From positions 479,077-543,076 of the forward strand of contig NZ_KB894094.1 of NCBI RefSeq assembly GCF_000374305.1: 64,000 nt of DNA, read 5' to 3'. Shown here in pieces: positions 19,969-28,955 of this stretch (position 1 is its first letter; each line of letters begins with the position of its first letter). Position numbers and translations under genes: made by a program. This DNA is from Actinomadura flavalba DSM 45200. Its GTDB lineage: Bacteria; Actinomycetota; Actinomycetes; Streptosporangiales; Streptosporangiaceae. The notes under the pieces were generated by a model. It worked only from the letters and a program-made list of their open reading frames with translations. It had not been told where the DNA came from and searched no databases.

Positions 19969-21417
19969 TCAGTCCGCCAGGGCAGCGAGGACGCGCGCGG
20001 CGCCGGTGCCGGACTCGATGCCGTAGCCGTCGGCCTCGGTCAGCACCGCGACCGCGTACCTGGGGTCGTCGGGCGGGCCGAATCCGATGAACCAGCGGTC
20101 GTTGTAGGAGACGCCGTCGATGTCGGCGGTGCCGGTCTTGCCGCCCGCGACGGCGCTCCCCTGGAGCCGTTCGCCGGTGCCGGTCCGCACGACCTCGCGC
20201 ATCATCCGGTTCATCTGCCGGGCCTGCGCCCGGGTGAGGGCGCGGGTGAGCGGACGCGGGTTCGCGCGCTCGACGGTGGAGCCGTCGGCGCCGCGCAGCC
20301 GTTCGACCAGGTAGGGCGACATGACCTCGCCCTCGTTGACGGACGCGGCGGCGACCAGCGCCATCTGGAGCGGCGTCGCGACCGTGCTGCCCTGGCCGAT
20401 CGCGCCGAGCGCGCTCAGCGACGGCTGGTCGGTGTCCGGGAACGAGCTGGGCGCGGCGGACATGCCGCGCTCGATCTCGATGCGCTCGTAGAAGCCGTAG
20501 CGGCGGGCCGCGGTGACGAGCGCCGCGTTGCCCGGCTGCTCGGCGCCCATGTACGCGAACGTGGTGTTGCACGACTCGGCGTAGGCGTTGAGCAGCGGGA
20601 CGGCCGAGCGGTCGCACAGGCCGCCGATGTCGCCCTCGTCGTTGTTGATCGCCTGCCCGGCCCCGGCGGGCCGGTAGGAACGGCCCGCGCGCACCCGGGT
20701 GGACGGGTCGTCGCCCGCGGCGAGCGCGGCGGCGGCGCTGATCGTCTTGAACGTGGAGCCGGGCGGGAACAGCTCGCCGGTCGCCTTGTTGAGCAGCGGG
20801 CGGCGGGGCGCGGCGTTGAGCCGGTCGAAGGCGCGCTCGGCGTCCCGGGAGCTGAGCGTGGCGACCGTGTTCGCGTCGTAGGAGGGATAGGAGGCCATCG
20901 CGACGATCGCGCCGGTGGCGGCGTCGAGCGCGACGACCGCGCCGCGCCGGGCGCCGCTGTCGCGCAGCACGGCGTAGGCGGCGCGCTGCGCGTCGGGGCG
21001 GATGGTCGTCTCGACCGTGCCGCCGGGGATCTTCCGGCCGAGGACGCGGTCGAGAAGGCTGGTGGTGACCAGGCGCGGGTCGCTGCCGTCCAGAATGTGG
21101 TTCTCGGCGTTCTCCAGCGCGGTCTGGGTGAACAGCGAGAAGTGACCGGTCACCGGAGCGAAGGTCTCGCTCTCGCGGTAGCGCCGGACGTACCGGCCGT
21201 CCCCGGCGGGCTCCGACCACGCCAGCCGGACGCCGCCCGCGACGATCGGCCCCCGCTGGACGCGGTTGCGGTTCTGGTACTGGCGCGAGTTGAGGGCGTC
21301 GTCGCGCAGTTCCCCGGCCTGGAAGCCCTGGACGTAGGTGACGTTGGCCAGGAGCGCCAGGATCATGACGAGCGTCACGAGCCACGTCCGTCTGAGCGCC
21401 TTGTCGGTCCCGAGCAT
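19969..21417 (-). CDS. class B penicillin-binding protein (PbpA-like)
   Basis: Peptidoglycan transpeptidase anchored by one N-terminal helix (11-29). All three active-site motifs are present in 482 residues: SxxK as Ser221-Thr-Phe-Lys224, SxN as Ser282-Cys-Asn284, and KTG at 427-429. The size and the absence of a long N-terminal domain resemble PbpA rather than FtsI. PbpA normally lies with rodA and the pknAB kinases; here it stands alone between rsmD and coaD, so it may be a paralogue. ATG start, with an inverted repeat just upstream. Confidence 0.9.
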   Translation of the reverse strand: MLGTDKALRRTWLVTLVMILALLANVTYVQGFQAGELRDDALNSRQYQNRNRVQRGPIVAGGVRLAWSEPAGDGRYVRRYRESETFAPVTGHFSLFTQTALENAENHILDGSDPRLVTTSLLDRVLGRKIPGGTVETTIRPDAQRAAYAVLRDSGARRGAVVALDAATGAIVAMASYPSYDANTVATLSSRDAERAFDRLNAAPRRPLLNKATGELFPPGSTFKTISAAAALAAGDDPSTRVRAGRSYRPAGAGQAINNDEGDIGGLCDRSAVPLLNAYAESCNTTFAYMGAEQPGNAALVTAARRYGFYERIEIERGMSAAPSSFPDTDQPSLSALGAIGQGSTVATPLQMALVAAASVNEGEVMSPYLVERLRGADGSTVERANPRPLTRALTRAQARQMNRMMREVVRTGTGERLQGSAVAGGKTGTADIDGVSYNDRWFIGFGPPDDPRYAVAVLTEADGYGIESGTGAARVLAALAD

Positions 21418-21436
21418 GCCCGGCCGCCTCCGTGGA

Positions 21437-21458
21437 GATGATCAGTCCGTCGATCATC
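21437..21458. promoter_or_regulatory. inverted repeat upstream of the PBP gene
   Basis: GATGATC and GATCATC are perfect complements separated by eight bases, in the 62-bp gap between the PBP start and the rsmD stop. It could be an operator for the PBP gene or a weak hairpin after rsmD; no T-run is present. Confidence 0.35.
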
Positions 21459-21479
21459 TTCTGCCCGGCGGGCGGGCCG

Positions 21480-22043
21480 TCAACCGGTGGCGCGCCCGTA
21501 CCAGAACACGGCCTCGCCGTAGCGGCGGTCGCGTTCGGCCTCGTAGCCGTCCGGCCAGGCCAGTGCGGGGCCGCGTACCGAGCGCTCGACGGCGACCAGG
21601 GCGTCGGCGGCGAGCCAGCCGTGGTCGCGCAGGTCGTGCAGCAGGGCGAGGACGGCGTCGTCGGCGAGCGCGTAGGGCGGGTCGGCGAACACCAGGTCGT
21701 AGGGGGCGTCCGGCGCGCGGCGCACGACGCGTTCGACGCGGTCGGCCACGGCGACGGCGCCGGGCAGGCCGAGCGCCGCGATGTTCTGCCGGACGACCTT
21801 GACGGCGCGCGGGTGCGACTCGACCAGCAGCGCGTGCGCGGCGCCGCGCGACAGCGCCTCCAGCCCGACGGCGCCCGACCCGGCGTACAGGTCGGCGGCG
21901 CGCAGCCCGTCCAGCGGGCCGAGCAGCGCCTGCACGGTCGAGAACAGGCCCTCGCGGGCGCGGTCGCTGGTGGGCCGGGTGTCCCTGCCGGACGGGACGG
22001 CGAGCCGCCGTCCGCCCGCGCTGCCCGCGATGACCCTGCTCAT
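21480..22043 (-). CDS. rsmD: 16S rRNA (guanine966-N2)-methyltransferase
   Basis: SAM-dependent methyltransferase acting on G966 of 16S rRNA. The 187-residue product begins MSRVIAGSAGGRRLAVPSG, as in relatives, followed by TRPTSDRAREGLF, the SAM-binding DLYAGSGAVGLEALSRGA and the catalytic FADPPY. The ATG at 22043 was chosen because the upstream extension is not conserved. rsmD, coaD and recG are usual neighbours. Confidence 0.95.
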   Translation of the reverse strand: MSRVIAGSAGGRRLAVPSGRDTRPTSDRAREGLFSTVQALLGPLDGLRAADLYAGSGAVGLEALSRGAAHALLVESHPRAVKVVRQNIAALGLPGAVAVADRVERVVRRAPDAPYDLVFADPPYALADDAVLALLHDLRDHGWLAADALVAVERSVRGPALAWPDGYEAERDRRYGEAVFWYGRATG

Positions 22044-22178
22044 GCCGCCCAGTATCCCGGAGATCGGCTGTTCGCCGGACGGGCGGAGCGTCCCCACCCC
22101 GAGGCGCTCCGCCCGCCGGCGACCGGCGGCGGCCCGGGAGTCCGGGGGAGGGCCGCGGCCGGGTCCAGGGGGTGCGTC

Positions 22179-23126
22179 CTAGGCGAGCGCCCAGCGGGCC
22201 TGCGTGCGGACGCCCGGGTCGGGGTCGGTGAGCAGTTCGGTGAGGGCCGTCAGGACCTCGGGCCGGTCGACCCACTGCTCCAGGGACTGCACGGTGGTGC
22301 GGCGGACGTCGACGATCGCGTCGCGCAGCGCGCGGAGCAGCGGCGGCACGGCGGTCTCCGGGTCGGCGGTGGCCAGCGCGAGCGCGGCGCGGCGGCGCAC
22401 CTGCCAGCTCGGGTCGTCCACCGCGCGGGCGACGCGGGCGGCCAGCCCCGCCGGGACGGCGAGGTCGGCGGCGGCGTCGAGCGCGGCCATGCGCACGACG
22501 GGGTCGTGGTCGGTCACCAGGTGCGCGAGGGCGTCGTGCCCGGCGGCGGTGCCGAACCGGGCCAGGCCCTCGGCGACGGCGACGCGGACCTCGCGGGACG
22601 GGTCGTCGGCGGCCTGCGCGACCTCCGGCCCGGCGCGCAGCGCGATGAGGCCGAGGACTGCCTGCACGCGGACCTGCGGCTCGTCGTCCTGGAGGCCCTG
22701 CGCGTACAGCTCGGCGGCGCCGGAGGTGAGGGCGGCCAGCAGCGCGGCGGCGGACTCGCGGGTGGCGCGGTCGCGGCCCCGGCGGGCGGCGAGCAGCAGC
22801 GCGCTGACGCCGTCCTCCCCCAGGTACAGCTCGGGCAGGTCGCGCAGGTATCCGGCGGCGAGGCGGCGGATGCCGGCGTCCTCGTCGGCGAGGGCCCAGG
22901 CGATGGTGTCGCCGGTGTCGCGGGCGGCGACGCCGTGGCGGGCGGCGCGGCCGAGGGCGCGGACGGCGGCGGCGCGGACCTCGGGCTCGGGGTCCGAGAG
23001 CTGCTCGCGGACGTCGTCGGGCGTGGGGGCGTCGAGCCGGTGCAGGTCGAGCACGCGGTCGAGCGGCGCGGTGCGGCGGTGGGTACGGCGGGTGCGGGTG
23101 ATGGCGTGGTCGTGGGTGAGCGTCAT
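22179..23126 (-). CDS. HEAT-repeat protein
   Basis: A 315-residue alpha-solenoid made of at least six HEAT/PBS-lyase type repeats. Each has the pattern D-P-(E/S)-x-x-V-R-x-x-A-(A/V)-x-A-L, for example DPEPEVRAAAVRALGR, DDEPQVRVQAVLGL, DDPSREVRVAVAEGL and DDPSWQVRRRAALAL. There is no signal peptide or membrane helix and the N-terminal 35 residues are His/Arg/Thr-rich. HEAT solenoids are protein-binding scaffolds; the target is unknown. It sits between rsmD and recG. The 135-bp gap to rsmD shows no gene. Confidence 0.88.
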   Translation of the reverse strand: MTLTHDHAITRTRRTHRRTAPLDRVLDLHRLDAPTPDDVREQLSDPEPEVRAAAVRALGRAARHGVAARDTGDTIAWALADEDAGIRRLAAGYLRDLPELYLGEDGVSALLLAARRGRDRATRESAAALLAALTSGAAELYAQGLQDDEPQVRVQAVLGLIALRAGPEVAQAADDPSREVRVAVAEGLARFGTAAGHDALAHLVTDHDPVVRMAALDAAADLAVPAGLAARVARAVDDPSWQVRRRAALALATADPETAVPPLLRALRDAIVDVRRTTVQSLEQWVDRPEVLTALTELLTDPDPGVRTQARWALA

Positions 23127-23276
23127 GGCGGCCTCCGGTCGGCGCGTCGGATCTCCGTCAGGGTCGGGATCGGCGCCGGGGACACAGGGCGCTCGCCTGC
23201 CGCCGGAGATCGACGTGGCGGCGAGCGGTGAGGAGTTCGCTCAGGTTCACGACTCCATCGTGACCCTGCCGAGGGG

Positions 23277-23290
23277 TTAAGTCAACTTAA
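23277..23290. promoter_or_regulatory. AT-rich palindrome TTAAGT-CA-ACTTAA
   Basis: A perfect 6-bp inverted repeat with a two-base spacer stands out as an AT-rich island in a GC-rich region, about 150 bp upstream of the HEAT-repeat gene and just past the recG stop. It includes a TTGACT hexamer on the minus strand that could be a -35 element, so the palindrome may be an operator over a promoter. The bound protein is unknown. Confidence 0.5.
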
Positions 23291-23317
23291 TAAGTAGGAA
23301 ATATGAAGAGGCGAGGA

Positions 23318-25513
23318 TCACGTCTTCTCCAGGTACTCCGCCCGCTCCTCGTCCAGCAGCGCCGCCAGCTCGGCGGCCAGCCCGGGATGGGAGGACAGGT
23401 CCGGATCGCGGGCGACCAGCTCGGTCGCGGCGTCGCGGGCCGCGCGGATCGTCTTCTCGTCGCGGTTGAGCCGCAGCAGCCGCAGGCTCGACGCCCGCCC
23501 CGCCTGCGCCGCGCCCAGCACGTCGCCCTCGCGGCGCTGCTCCAGGTCGAGCCGGGACAGCACGAACCCGTCCGTCGTGGAGGCGACCGCGTCGAGCCGC
23601 TCGCGCGCCTTGCTCCCCGGCTCGGCGTCGGTGACCAGCAGGCACAGGCCCGGCAGCCCGCCGCGCCCGACGCGGCCGCGGAGCTGGTGGAGCTGGGAGA
23701 CGCCGAAGCGGTCGGCGTCCATGATGACCATCACCGTCGCGTTCGGGACGTCCACGCCGACCTCGATCACCGTGGTCGCGAGCAGCACGTCCAGCTCGCC
23801 GTCGGTGAAGCGGCGCATCACCGCGTCCTTCTCGTCGGGGACCAGACGGCCGTGCAGCACGCCGATGCGCAGGCCCGGCAGCAGCTCGTCGAGCTGCGGG
23901 CGCAGCTCCACGATGCCGAGCGGCGAGCGGCGGGCGCCCTCGTCCACCGGGACGTCGCCCTCGTCGCCCTCGGCCTCCCCGATGCGCGGGCACACGATGT
24001 AGATCTGCCGGCCCGCCCGCGCCTCCTCACCGATGCGCTCCCAGGTGCGGGCCAGGAACGCGGGCCTCTCCGGCGGGACGACGACCGTCTGGATGCCCGC
24101 CCGGCCCGCCGGAAGCTGCCCGAGCACCGACGTCTCCAGGTCGCCGAAGACCGTCATCGCGACCGTGCGCGGGATGGGCGTCGCCGTCATGACGAGCACG
24201 TGCGGGCGCCCGCCGCCGACCTTCTCGCGCAGCGCGTCGCGCTGCTCGACGCCGAACCGGTGCTGCTCGTCCACCACGACCAGGCCGAGTTCAGCGAACT
24301 GCACGCGATCTTGCAGGAGCGCGTGCGTGCCGACGACGATCCCGGCGTCGCCGGACGCGGCCTCCAGCAGCGCCGCCTTGCGCGCCTTGGCGCCGAGCGA
24401 GCCGGTGAGCAGCGCGACGCGGGTCGCGTGCTCGGCGCCGCCGATCTGCCCGGCCTGCGCCAGATCACCGAGCAGCGCGACGATCGAGCGGTAGTGCTGC
24501 TGCGCCAGCACCTCGGTGGGGGCGAGCAGCGCCGCCTGCCCTCCCCCGTCGACGACCTGGAGCATCGCGCGCAGCGCGACGACCGTCTTGCCCGCGCCGA
24601 CGTCGCCCTGGAGGAGGCGGTGCATCGGATGCTCAGCGGCCAGGTCGGCGGCGATCTCCTCCCCCACCTGGCGCTGGCCGTCGGTGAGGGTGAACGGGAG
24701 CCGGGCGTCGAACGCGTCGAGCAGGCCGTCCTTGCGCACCGGGCGCGGCTGGGCGGGCAATGCGCGCGCGGCGCGGCGGCGCTGCGCCAGCGCGATCTGC
24801 ACGACGAACGCCTCGTCCCACCGCAGGCGCTTCTTCGCGCGGTCAAGCTCGTCCCAGTCGCGCGGCCGGTGGATGCCGTCGTACGCCTCGCGCTGCCCGA
24901 CGAGCCCGCGCGCGGCCAGCAGGTCGGCGGGCAGCGGCTCGGCGCCGAACTCCACCTGATCCAGGACGGTCTGCACGGACTTGGTGATCGCCTCGATGTC
25001 GAGGCCCTTGGTGGACGGATAGATCGGGATGATCTCGTTGGCCCACTCCGCCGCCGTCGCCTCGCCCGCCCGGTCGGGCACGACCTTGTACTGCGGGTGG
25101 GTGAGCTGCCGCTGCGGGCGCCCGCTGCGCGGCCGGTACGTGCTGATCTTCCCCGCGAACAGGCCGCGCGTGCCGGGCGACAGGTCCTTCTCGGCCACGT
25201 ACGAGCCGCGCCGCCCGAAGAAGCTCAGCTTCAGCTCGCCGGTGCCGTCGGTGACGGTGATCTCCAGGACGTAGCCGGGGCTGCGCGACAGCGTGCGGCC
25301 CTGCACCTTCACGACCTCGGCCATGACGGTGACGTGCTCGCCGTCCTCCAGCCCGCTCAGCGGCGTCAGCTCGCCGCGATGGGCGTAGCGGCGCGGATAG
25401 TGGTGCAGCAGGTCTCCGACCGTGTGCAGGTCGAGGCCCTTGGCCAGCACCTTCGCGGTCTTGTCGCCCAGCGGCTTGGACAACGGTTCAGCGAGATTCA
25501 CCACGGACCCCAT
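23318..25513 (-). CDS. recG: ATP-dependent DNA helicase RecG
   Basis: Branch-migration helicase that remodels stalled forks and recombination intermediates. The 731-residue product has the N-terminal wedge/OB domain, then Walker A LLQGDVGAGKTVVALRA, the RecG-specific Walker B VVDEQHRFGVEQR, TATPIPRT, and LRGRVGRGG of the second RecA fold. The start at ATG 25513 has no convincing Shine-Dalgarno and a GTG three codons in (MVNLAEPLSKPLG) is equally possible. Confidence 0.96.
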   Translation of the reverse strand: MGSVVNLAEPLSKPLGDKTAKVLAKGLDLHTVGDLLHHYPRRYAHRGELTPLSGLEDGEHVTVMAEVVKVQGRTLSRSPGYVLEITVTDGTGELKLSFFGRRGSYVAEKDLSPGTRGLFAGKISTYRPRSGRPQRQLTHPQYKVVPDRAGEATAAEWANEIIPIYPSTKGLDIEAITKSVQTVLDQVEFGAEPLPADLLAARGLVGQREAYDGIHRPRDWDELDRAKKRLRWDEAFVVQIALAQRRRAARALPAQPRPVRKDGLLDAFDARLPFTLTDGQRQVGEEIAADLAAEHPMHRLLQGDVGAGKTVVALRAMLQVVDGGGQAALLAPTEVLAQQHYRSIVALLGDLAQAGQIGGAEHATRVALLTGSLGAKARKAALLEAASGDAGIVVGTHALLQDRVQFAELGLVVVDEQHRFGVEQRDALREKVGGGRPHVLVMTATPIPRTVAMTVFGDLETSVLGQLPAGRAGIQTVVVPPERPAFLARTWERIGEEARAGRQIYIVCPRIGEAEGDEGDVPVDEGARRSPLGIVELRPQLDELLPGLRIGVLHGRLVPDEKDAVMRRFTDGELDVLLATTVIEVGVDVPNATVMVIMDADRFGVSQLHQLRGRVGRGGLPGLCLLVTDAEPGSKARERLDAVASTTDGFVLSRLDLEQRREGDVLGAAQAGRASSLRLLRLNRDEKTIRAARDAATELVARDPDLSSHPGLAAELAALLDEERAEYLEKT

Positions 25514-25535
25514 TCAAGCCCATCGGGGTGACACC

Positions 25536-27134
25536 TCACTCCACTCCGAACAGCAGGGGGTAGAGGACCTGGCCGCCGTCGTACACGCCGACCTCCACGT
25601 CGGGGTGCCCGGCGCGCAGGTGCTCCTCCAGCGCCCCGGCCAGGCCCGGTTCGGCGTGCGCACCCGCGACGAGCGTCACCAGCTCGCCGCCGCCCGACAG
25701 CATCCGGTCCAGGACGCGGCGCGCCGCCGTGATCTGGTCGCCCTCGATGAGCGCCACGTCGCCCTCGATGAGGCCGAGGACGTCGCCCGGCGCGCAGATC
25801 CCGGCCGAGGTGACGGCCTCCTGCGCGGCCACTTCGAGCTGCCCGAACCGGGTCGCGCCCGCCGCCCGCGTCATCGCGATGACGTCCTCGGCGAACCGCC
25901 GCATCGGGTCGTGCACGGCCAGCGCCGCCAGCCCCTGCACCGACGCCTTCGTCGGAACGACCGCGATCCGGCTGCCCGTCTCGCGGGCCCGCTCGGCGGC
26001 GGCCTCGGCCAGCGCCAGCACCTCCGGCTCGTTCGGCAGCACCACGACCTCCTCCCCCGCCGCCAGGATCGCCTCGGCCAGCACCGCCAGCGGCGGCACC
26101 GCCCCCGGCTCGCGCCGCACCACCCGCGCGCCGACGCCCTCGAACAGCGCCGCCAGCCCCTCGGCGGCCGTGACGGCCACGACCGCGCGGCCGTCGTGCG
26201 GAGCGGCCTGGTCCGGCGCGGACGGCGCGTGCAGGTACGTCACCCGGATGCGGTGGGCGTGCCCGGCCGACAGGCCCGCCTCGATCGCGGCGCCCGCGTC
26301 GTCCACATGCACGTGCACGTTCCACAGCCCGTCGCCGCCGACGACCACGAGCGAGTCGCCGAGCGCGTCCAGCCGTTCGCGCAGTCCCGCGACCGCCGCG
26401 TCGTCGGCGTCGAGCAGGTACATCACCTCGTAGCCGGGGCCCGGCCCGTCGGCCTCGCGGGGCTGGACGGGGGCGAAGCCCTCGGTGCGGGCCGGGATCA
26501 CGTACCGCTCGGGGTACTCGTCGGTGACGACGGCGACGAGCGCGTCCAGCACGACGCACAGCCCCGCGCCGCCCGCGTCGACCACGCCCGCCTCGGCCAG
26601 CACGCCGAGCTGGCCGGGCGTGCCGCGCAGCGCCGCGCGCGCCCCGGCCGCCGCCGTCCGCACCACGTCCGCCAGCGGCGCGCCGTCCGGCACGGACCCG
26701 GCCGCCGCCTGGAGGACGCTGAGGATCGTGCCCTCGACGGGATGCTCCACCGAGCGGCGGGCCAGCCCGGACGCGTAGCGCAGCGCGGCGCCGAACCGGT
26801 CGCCGCCCGCCGGGGGGCCGTCGGGGCCGAGCCGGTCGGCGAGGCCGCGCAGCACCTCGCTGAGGATGACGCCGGAGTTGCCGCGCGCGCCGAGCAGCGC
26901 GCCGCGCGCGAACGCCCGCCACGCCTGGGACGCGCCCGCGCCGTCCGGCAGCTCGGCGACGGCGTCGGCGGCGGTCAGCAGCGTGAGGTGCAGGTTCGTC
27001 CCGGTGTCGCCGTCGGGCACGGGGAAGACGTTGAGGGCGTCGATCTCGGCGCGGACGGCGCCGAGCGCGTCCGCGGCGAGCCTGCTCCACCGCCGTACCG
27101 CCGGGCCGTCCAGGACGTCGAGCACTTCCGCCAC
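25536..27134 (-). CDS. DAK2-domain protein (YloV/FakA-like)
   Basis: Resembles the DegV-associated fatty acid kinase FakA and the dihydroxyacetone kinase ATP-binding DhaL domain. The 532-residue product has the DhaL Mg-ATP signature NVFPVPDGDTGTN near 35-47 followed by LLGARGNSGVILSE, a middle DegV-like-binding domain, and a long C-terminal domain. The GTG at 27134 (MAEVLDVLDGPAVRRW) was preferred; GGAAGGGGA lies upstream. Between rpmB and recG is its conserved place in actinobacteria. Lipid acyl-phosphate production is a family-based inference. Confidence 0.88.
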   Translation of the reverse strand: MAEVLDVLDGPAVRRWSRLAADALGAVRAEIDALNVFPVPDGDTGTNLHLTLLTAADAVAELPDGAGASQAWRAFARGALLGARGNSGVILSEVLRGLADRLGPDGPPAGGDRFGAALRYASGLARRSVEHPVEGTILSVLQAAAGSVPDGAPLADVVRTAAAGARAALRGTPGQLGVLAEAGVVDAGGAGLCVVLDALVAVVTDEYPERYVIPARTEGFAPVQPREADGPGPGYEVMYLLDADDAAVAGLRERLDALGDSLVVVGGDGLWNVHVHVDDAGAAIEAGLSAGHAHRIRVTYLHAPSAPDQAAPHDGRAVVAVTAAEGLAALFEGVGARVVRREPGAVPPLAVLAEAILAAGEEVVVLPNEPEVLALAEAAAERARETGSRIAVVPTKASVQGLAALAVHDPMRRFAEDVIAMTRAAGATRFGQLEVAAQEAVTSAGICAPGDVLGLIEGDVALIEGDQITAARRVLDRMLSGGGELVTLVAGAHAEPGLAGALEEHLRAGHPDVEVGVYDGGQVLYPLLFGVE

Positions 27135-27371
27135 GCTGGTGTCCCCTTCCCGTCCGCCTCCGCTTACCCCGGCGTATCCCTCTGTACCGTGCGCGGTGGC
27201 CTCTTGGGAACGGCCCGGCGCCGATTCGCGCCGGTGACGAGCCATCGGCTACTCTGATCCCTGCGCCTCGTCCCGAGGCGTCTTCTGCGAGCGCACCGGC
27301 CGCCCCGTCCCTCGGGCCCGGCTCACCGGAGCGCTCCGGCTCACAGCATCGACACCCACTTGGAGTTTCCC

Positions 27372-27566
27372 GTGGCTTCCGTCTGCGACGTCTGCGGCAA
27401 GGGACCCGGTTTCGGCATGCGCGTCTCCCACTCGCACCGCCGCACCCCGCGCCGCTGGAACCCCAACATCCAGCGCGTGCGCGCCGTCGTGAACGGTGCC
27501 ACCAAGCGCGTCAACGTGTGCACCTCGTGCCTCAAGGCCGGCAAGATCGTCAAGCCGACCGTCTGA
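27372..27566 (+). CDS. rpmB: 50S ribosomal protein L28
   Basis: Large-subunit protein of 64 residues, transcribed opposite to its neighbours. The GTG at 27372 (GGAG six bases upstream) gives MASVCDVCGKGPGFGMRVSHSHRRTPRRW, with CDVC and a later CTSC forming a zinc-ribbon set. It is therefore the zinc-containing form, like L32 above. Confidence 0.97.
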   Translation: MASVCDVCGKGPGFGMRVSHSHRRTPRRWNPNIQRVRAVVNGATKRVNVCTSCLKAGKIVKPTV

Positions 27567-27581
27567 CGCCCCGCGACCTTC

Positions 27582-27609
27582 CCGGCCCATCGGTTCACCG
27601 GTGGGCCGG
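27582..27609 (+). terminator. rpmB terminator
   Basis: A 12-bp stem with one mismatch (CCGGCCCATCGG against CCGGTGGGCCGG) and a TTCA loop lies 16 bp past the rpmB stop, followed by the T-rich TTCTGTCGTTT. It also faces the opposite-strand small gene downstream, so may act in both directions. Confidence 0.8.
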
Positions 27610-27632
27610 TTCTGTCGTTTCCGGGGGTCCGC

Positions 27633-27866
27633 TCAGTCCGTGCGGGCGGCGAACCGCGCCTCGGGCCCCGGGTCGGCCGGGCCGGGCGTGACCTGCGCGG
27701 GCGTGGGGCCGTCCGGGCGTCCGACGCCCGCGTCGCGCGCGAGCACGGCGAACGCCACCGCACAGGCGACCAGCAGGACGACGAGCAGCACGCCACCGCG
27801 CAGCGCCGACTCCTCGGCGACCTCACCGCCCTCGGCGGCGTCCACCACCGCAAGCATGTCCTGCAC
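27633..27866 (-). CDS. putative small single-pass membrane protein
   Basis: A 77-residue open frame from a GTG at 27866 preceded by GAAAGGGG. It has a short acidic N-terminus, one strong membrane segment (GGVLLVVLLVACAVAFAVLA) and a Pro/Gly-rich tail. It is not recognised as any family. Supporting it are the Shine-Dalgarno and the clean hydrophobic helix; against it are its small size and lack of conserved motifs. The 244 bp between it and thiD show no gene. Confidence 0.45.
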   Translation of the reverse strand: MQDMLAVVDAAEGGEVAEESALRGGVLLVVLLVACAVAFAVLARDAGVGRPDGPTPAQVTPGPADPGPEARFAARTD

Positions 27867-28110
27867 GCCCGCCCCTTTCGCAGGGGCGACTCCCCTGGCG
27901 TGGCCGATCATCGCACGGCGCCGGGAACGATCCTTGTCACCGAACGCAGCCTTCCCACCCCCCGCGACTCACCCAGGTGAGCCCCCGACAACGCACCGCC
28001 CGCAGACCCCGGCGCACCCCCACCGGAAGGCGCCGCGGCCACCCGGCCGCAACCGCCACACGGTGGGCACCCGGCGGAATGCCGAGCGCGGGCAGCGTGG
28101 GGCGTGGTGG

Positions 28111-28926
28111 TCAGTGGGGTGGGCGGAGGTGCCAGGCGTGGTCGACGGGGCCTATGCCGGTGCCGAGGGGGAAGCCCGCGGCGATGGCGCCGGTGACGTA
28201 GTCCTTGGCGGCGGCCACGGCGGCGGGCAGGTCGGCGCCGAGCGCGAGGTGGGACGCGATGGCCGAGGCGAGGGTGCAGCCGGTGCCGTGGGTGTGGCGG
28301 TTGTCGTGGCGGGGCGCGGTGAAGCGGTGCTCGGTCTCGCCGTCGAAGAGCAGGTCGGCGGGCTCGCCGGGGAGGTGGCCGCCCTTGATGAGGACCCAGC
28401 GGGGGCCGAGCGCCTTGACGGCCTCGGCGGCGCCGCGCAGGCCGCGCTCGTCCACGACCTTGACGCCGGTCAGCAGCTCGACCTCCCACAGGTTGGGGGT
28501 GACGAGCGTCGCGACGGGCAGCAGGGCGGAGCGGACGGCGTCCACGGCGTCGGGCGCCAGCAGCGTGTCGCCGTGCTTGGAGACGCCGACCGGGTCGACG
28601 ACGACGGGCGCGGAGACGTCCGCGAGCGCCTCGGCGACGGTCTCGACGAGCGCGGTGGAGGCGAGCATGCCGGTCTTGATCGCGTCGGCGCCGATGTCGG
28701 ACAGGACCGAGTCGAGCTGGGCGCGGACGGCCTCGGGCGGCAGTTCCCAGTAGCCCTGGACGCCCAGCGAGTTCTGCGCGGTGACGGCCGCGACGACGCT
28801 CATCCCGTGCGTGCCGAGGGCGAGCATGGTCTTCAGGTCGGCCTGGATTCCGGCGCCTCCGCCGGAGTCGGACCCGGCGATCGTGAGCACGAGCGGCGGG
28901 GCCTGGCCCCCGGAGGTCTGCGGCAT
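28111..28926 (-). CDS. thiD: hydroxymethylpyrimidine/phosphomethylpyrimidine kinase
   Basis: Phosphorylates HMP and HMP-P in thiamine synthesis. The 271-residue ribokinase-fold protein has [19 protein letters not shown] near the start, [22 protein letters not shown] and the anion-hole motif [16 protein letters not shown] with the catalytic Cys/Gly loop. ATG at 28926. thiL lies about 0.7 kb away, with an unrelated gene between. No TPP riboswitch-like element was recognised upstream. Confidence 0.95.
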   Translation of the reverse strand: MPQTSGGQAPPLVLTIAGSDSGGGAGIQADLKTMLALGTHGMSVVAAVTAQNSLGVQGYWELPPEAVRAQLDSVLSDIGADAIKTGMLASTALVETVAEALADVSAPVVVDPVGVSKHGDTLLAPDAVDAVRSALLPVATLVTPNLWEVELLTGVKVVDERGLRGAAEAVKALGPRWVLIKGGHLPGEPADLLFDGETEHRFTAPRHDNRHTHGTGCTLASAIASHLALGADLPAAVAAAKDYVTGAIAAGFPLGTGIGPVDHAWHLRPPH

Positions 28927-28955
28927 GCCGCCTAGTTTACGGGGGTCTGACCCGC

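Noticed and set aside
28927-28955. TPP riboswitch before thiD
   Set aside because: The gap to the upstream gene is only 29 bp, too short, and lacks the thi-box.
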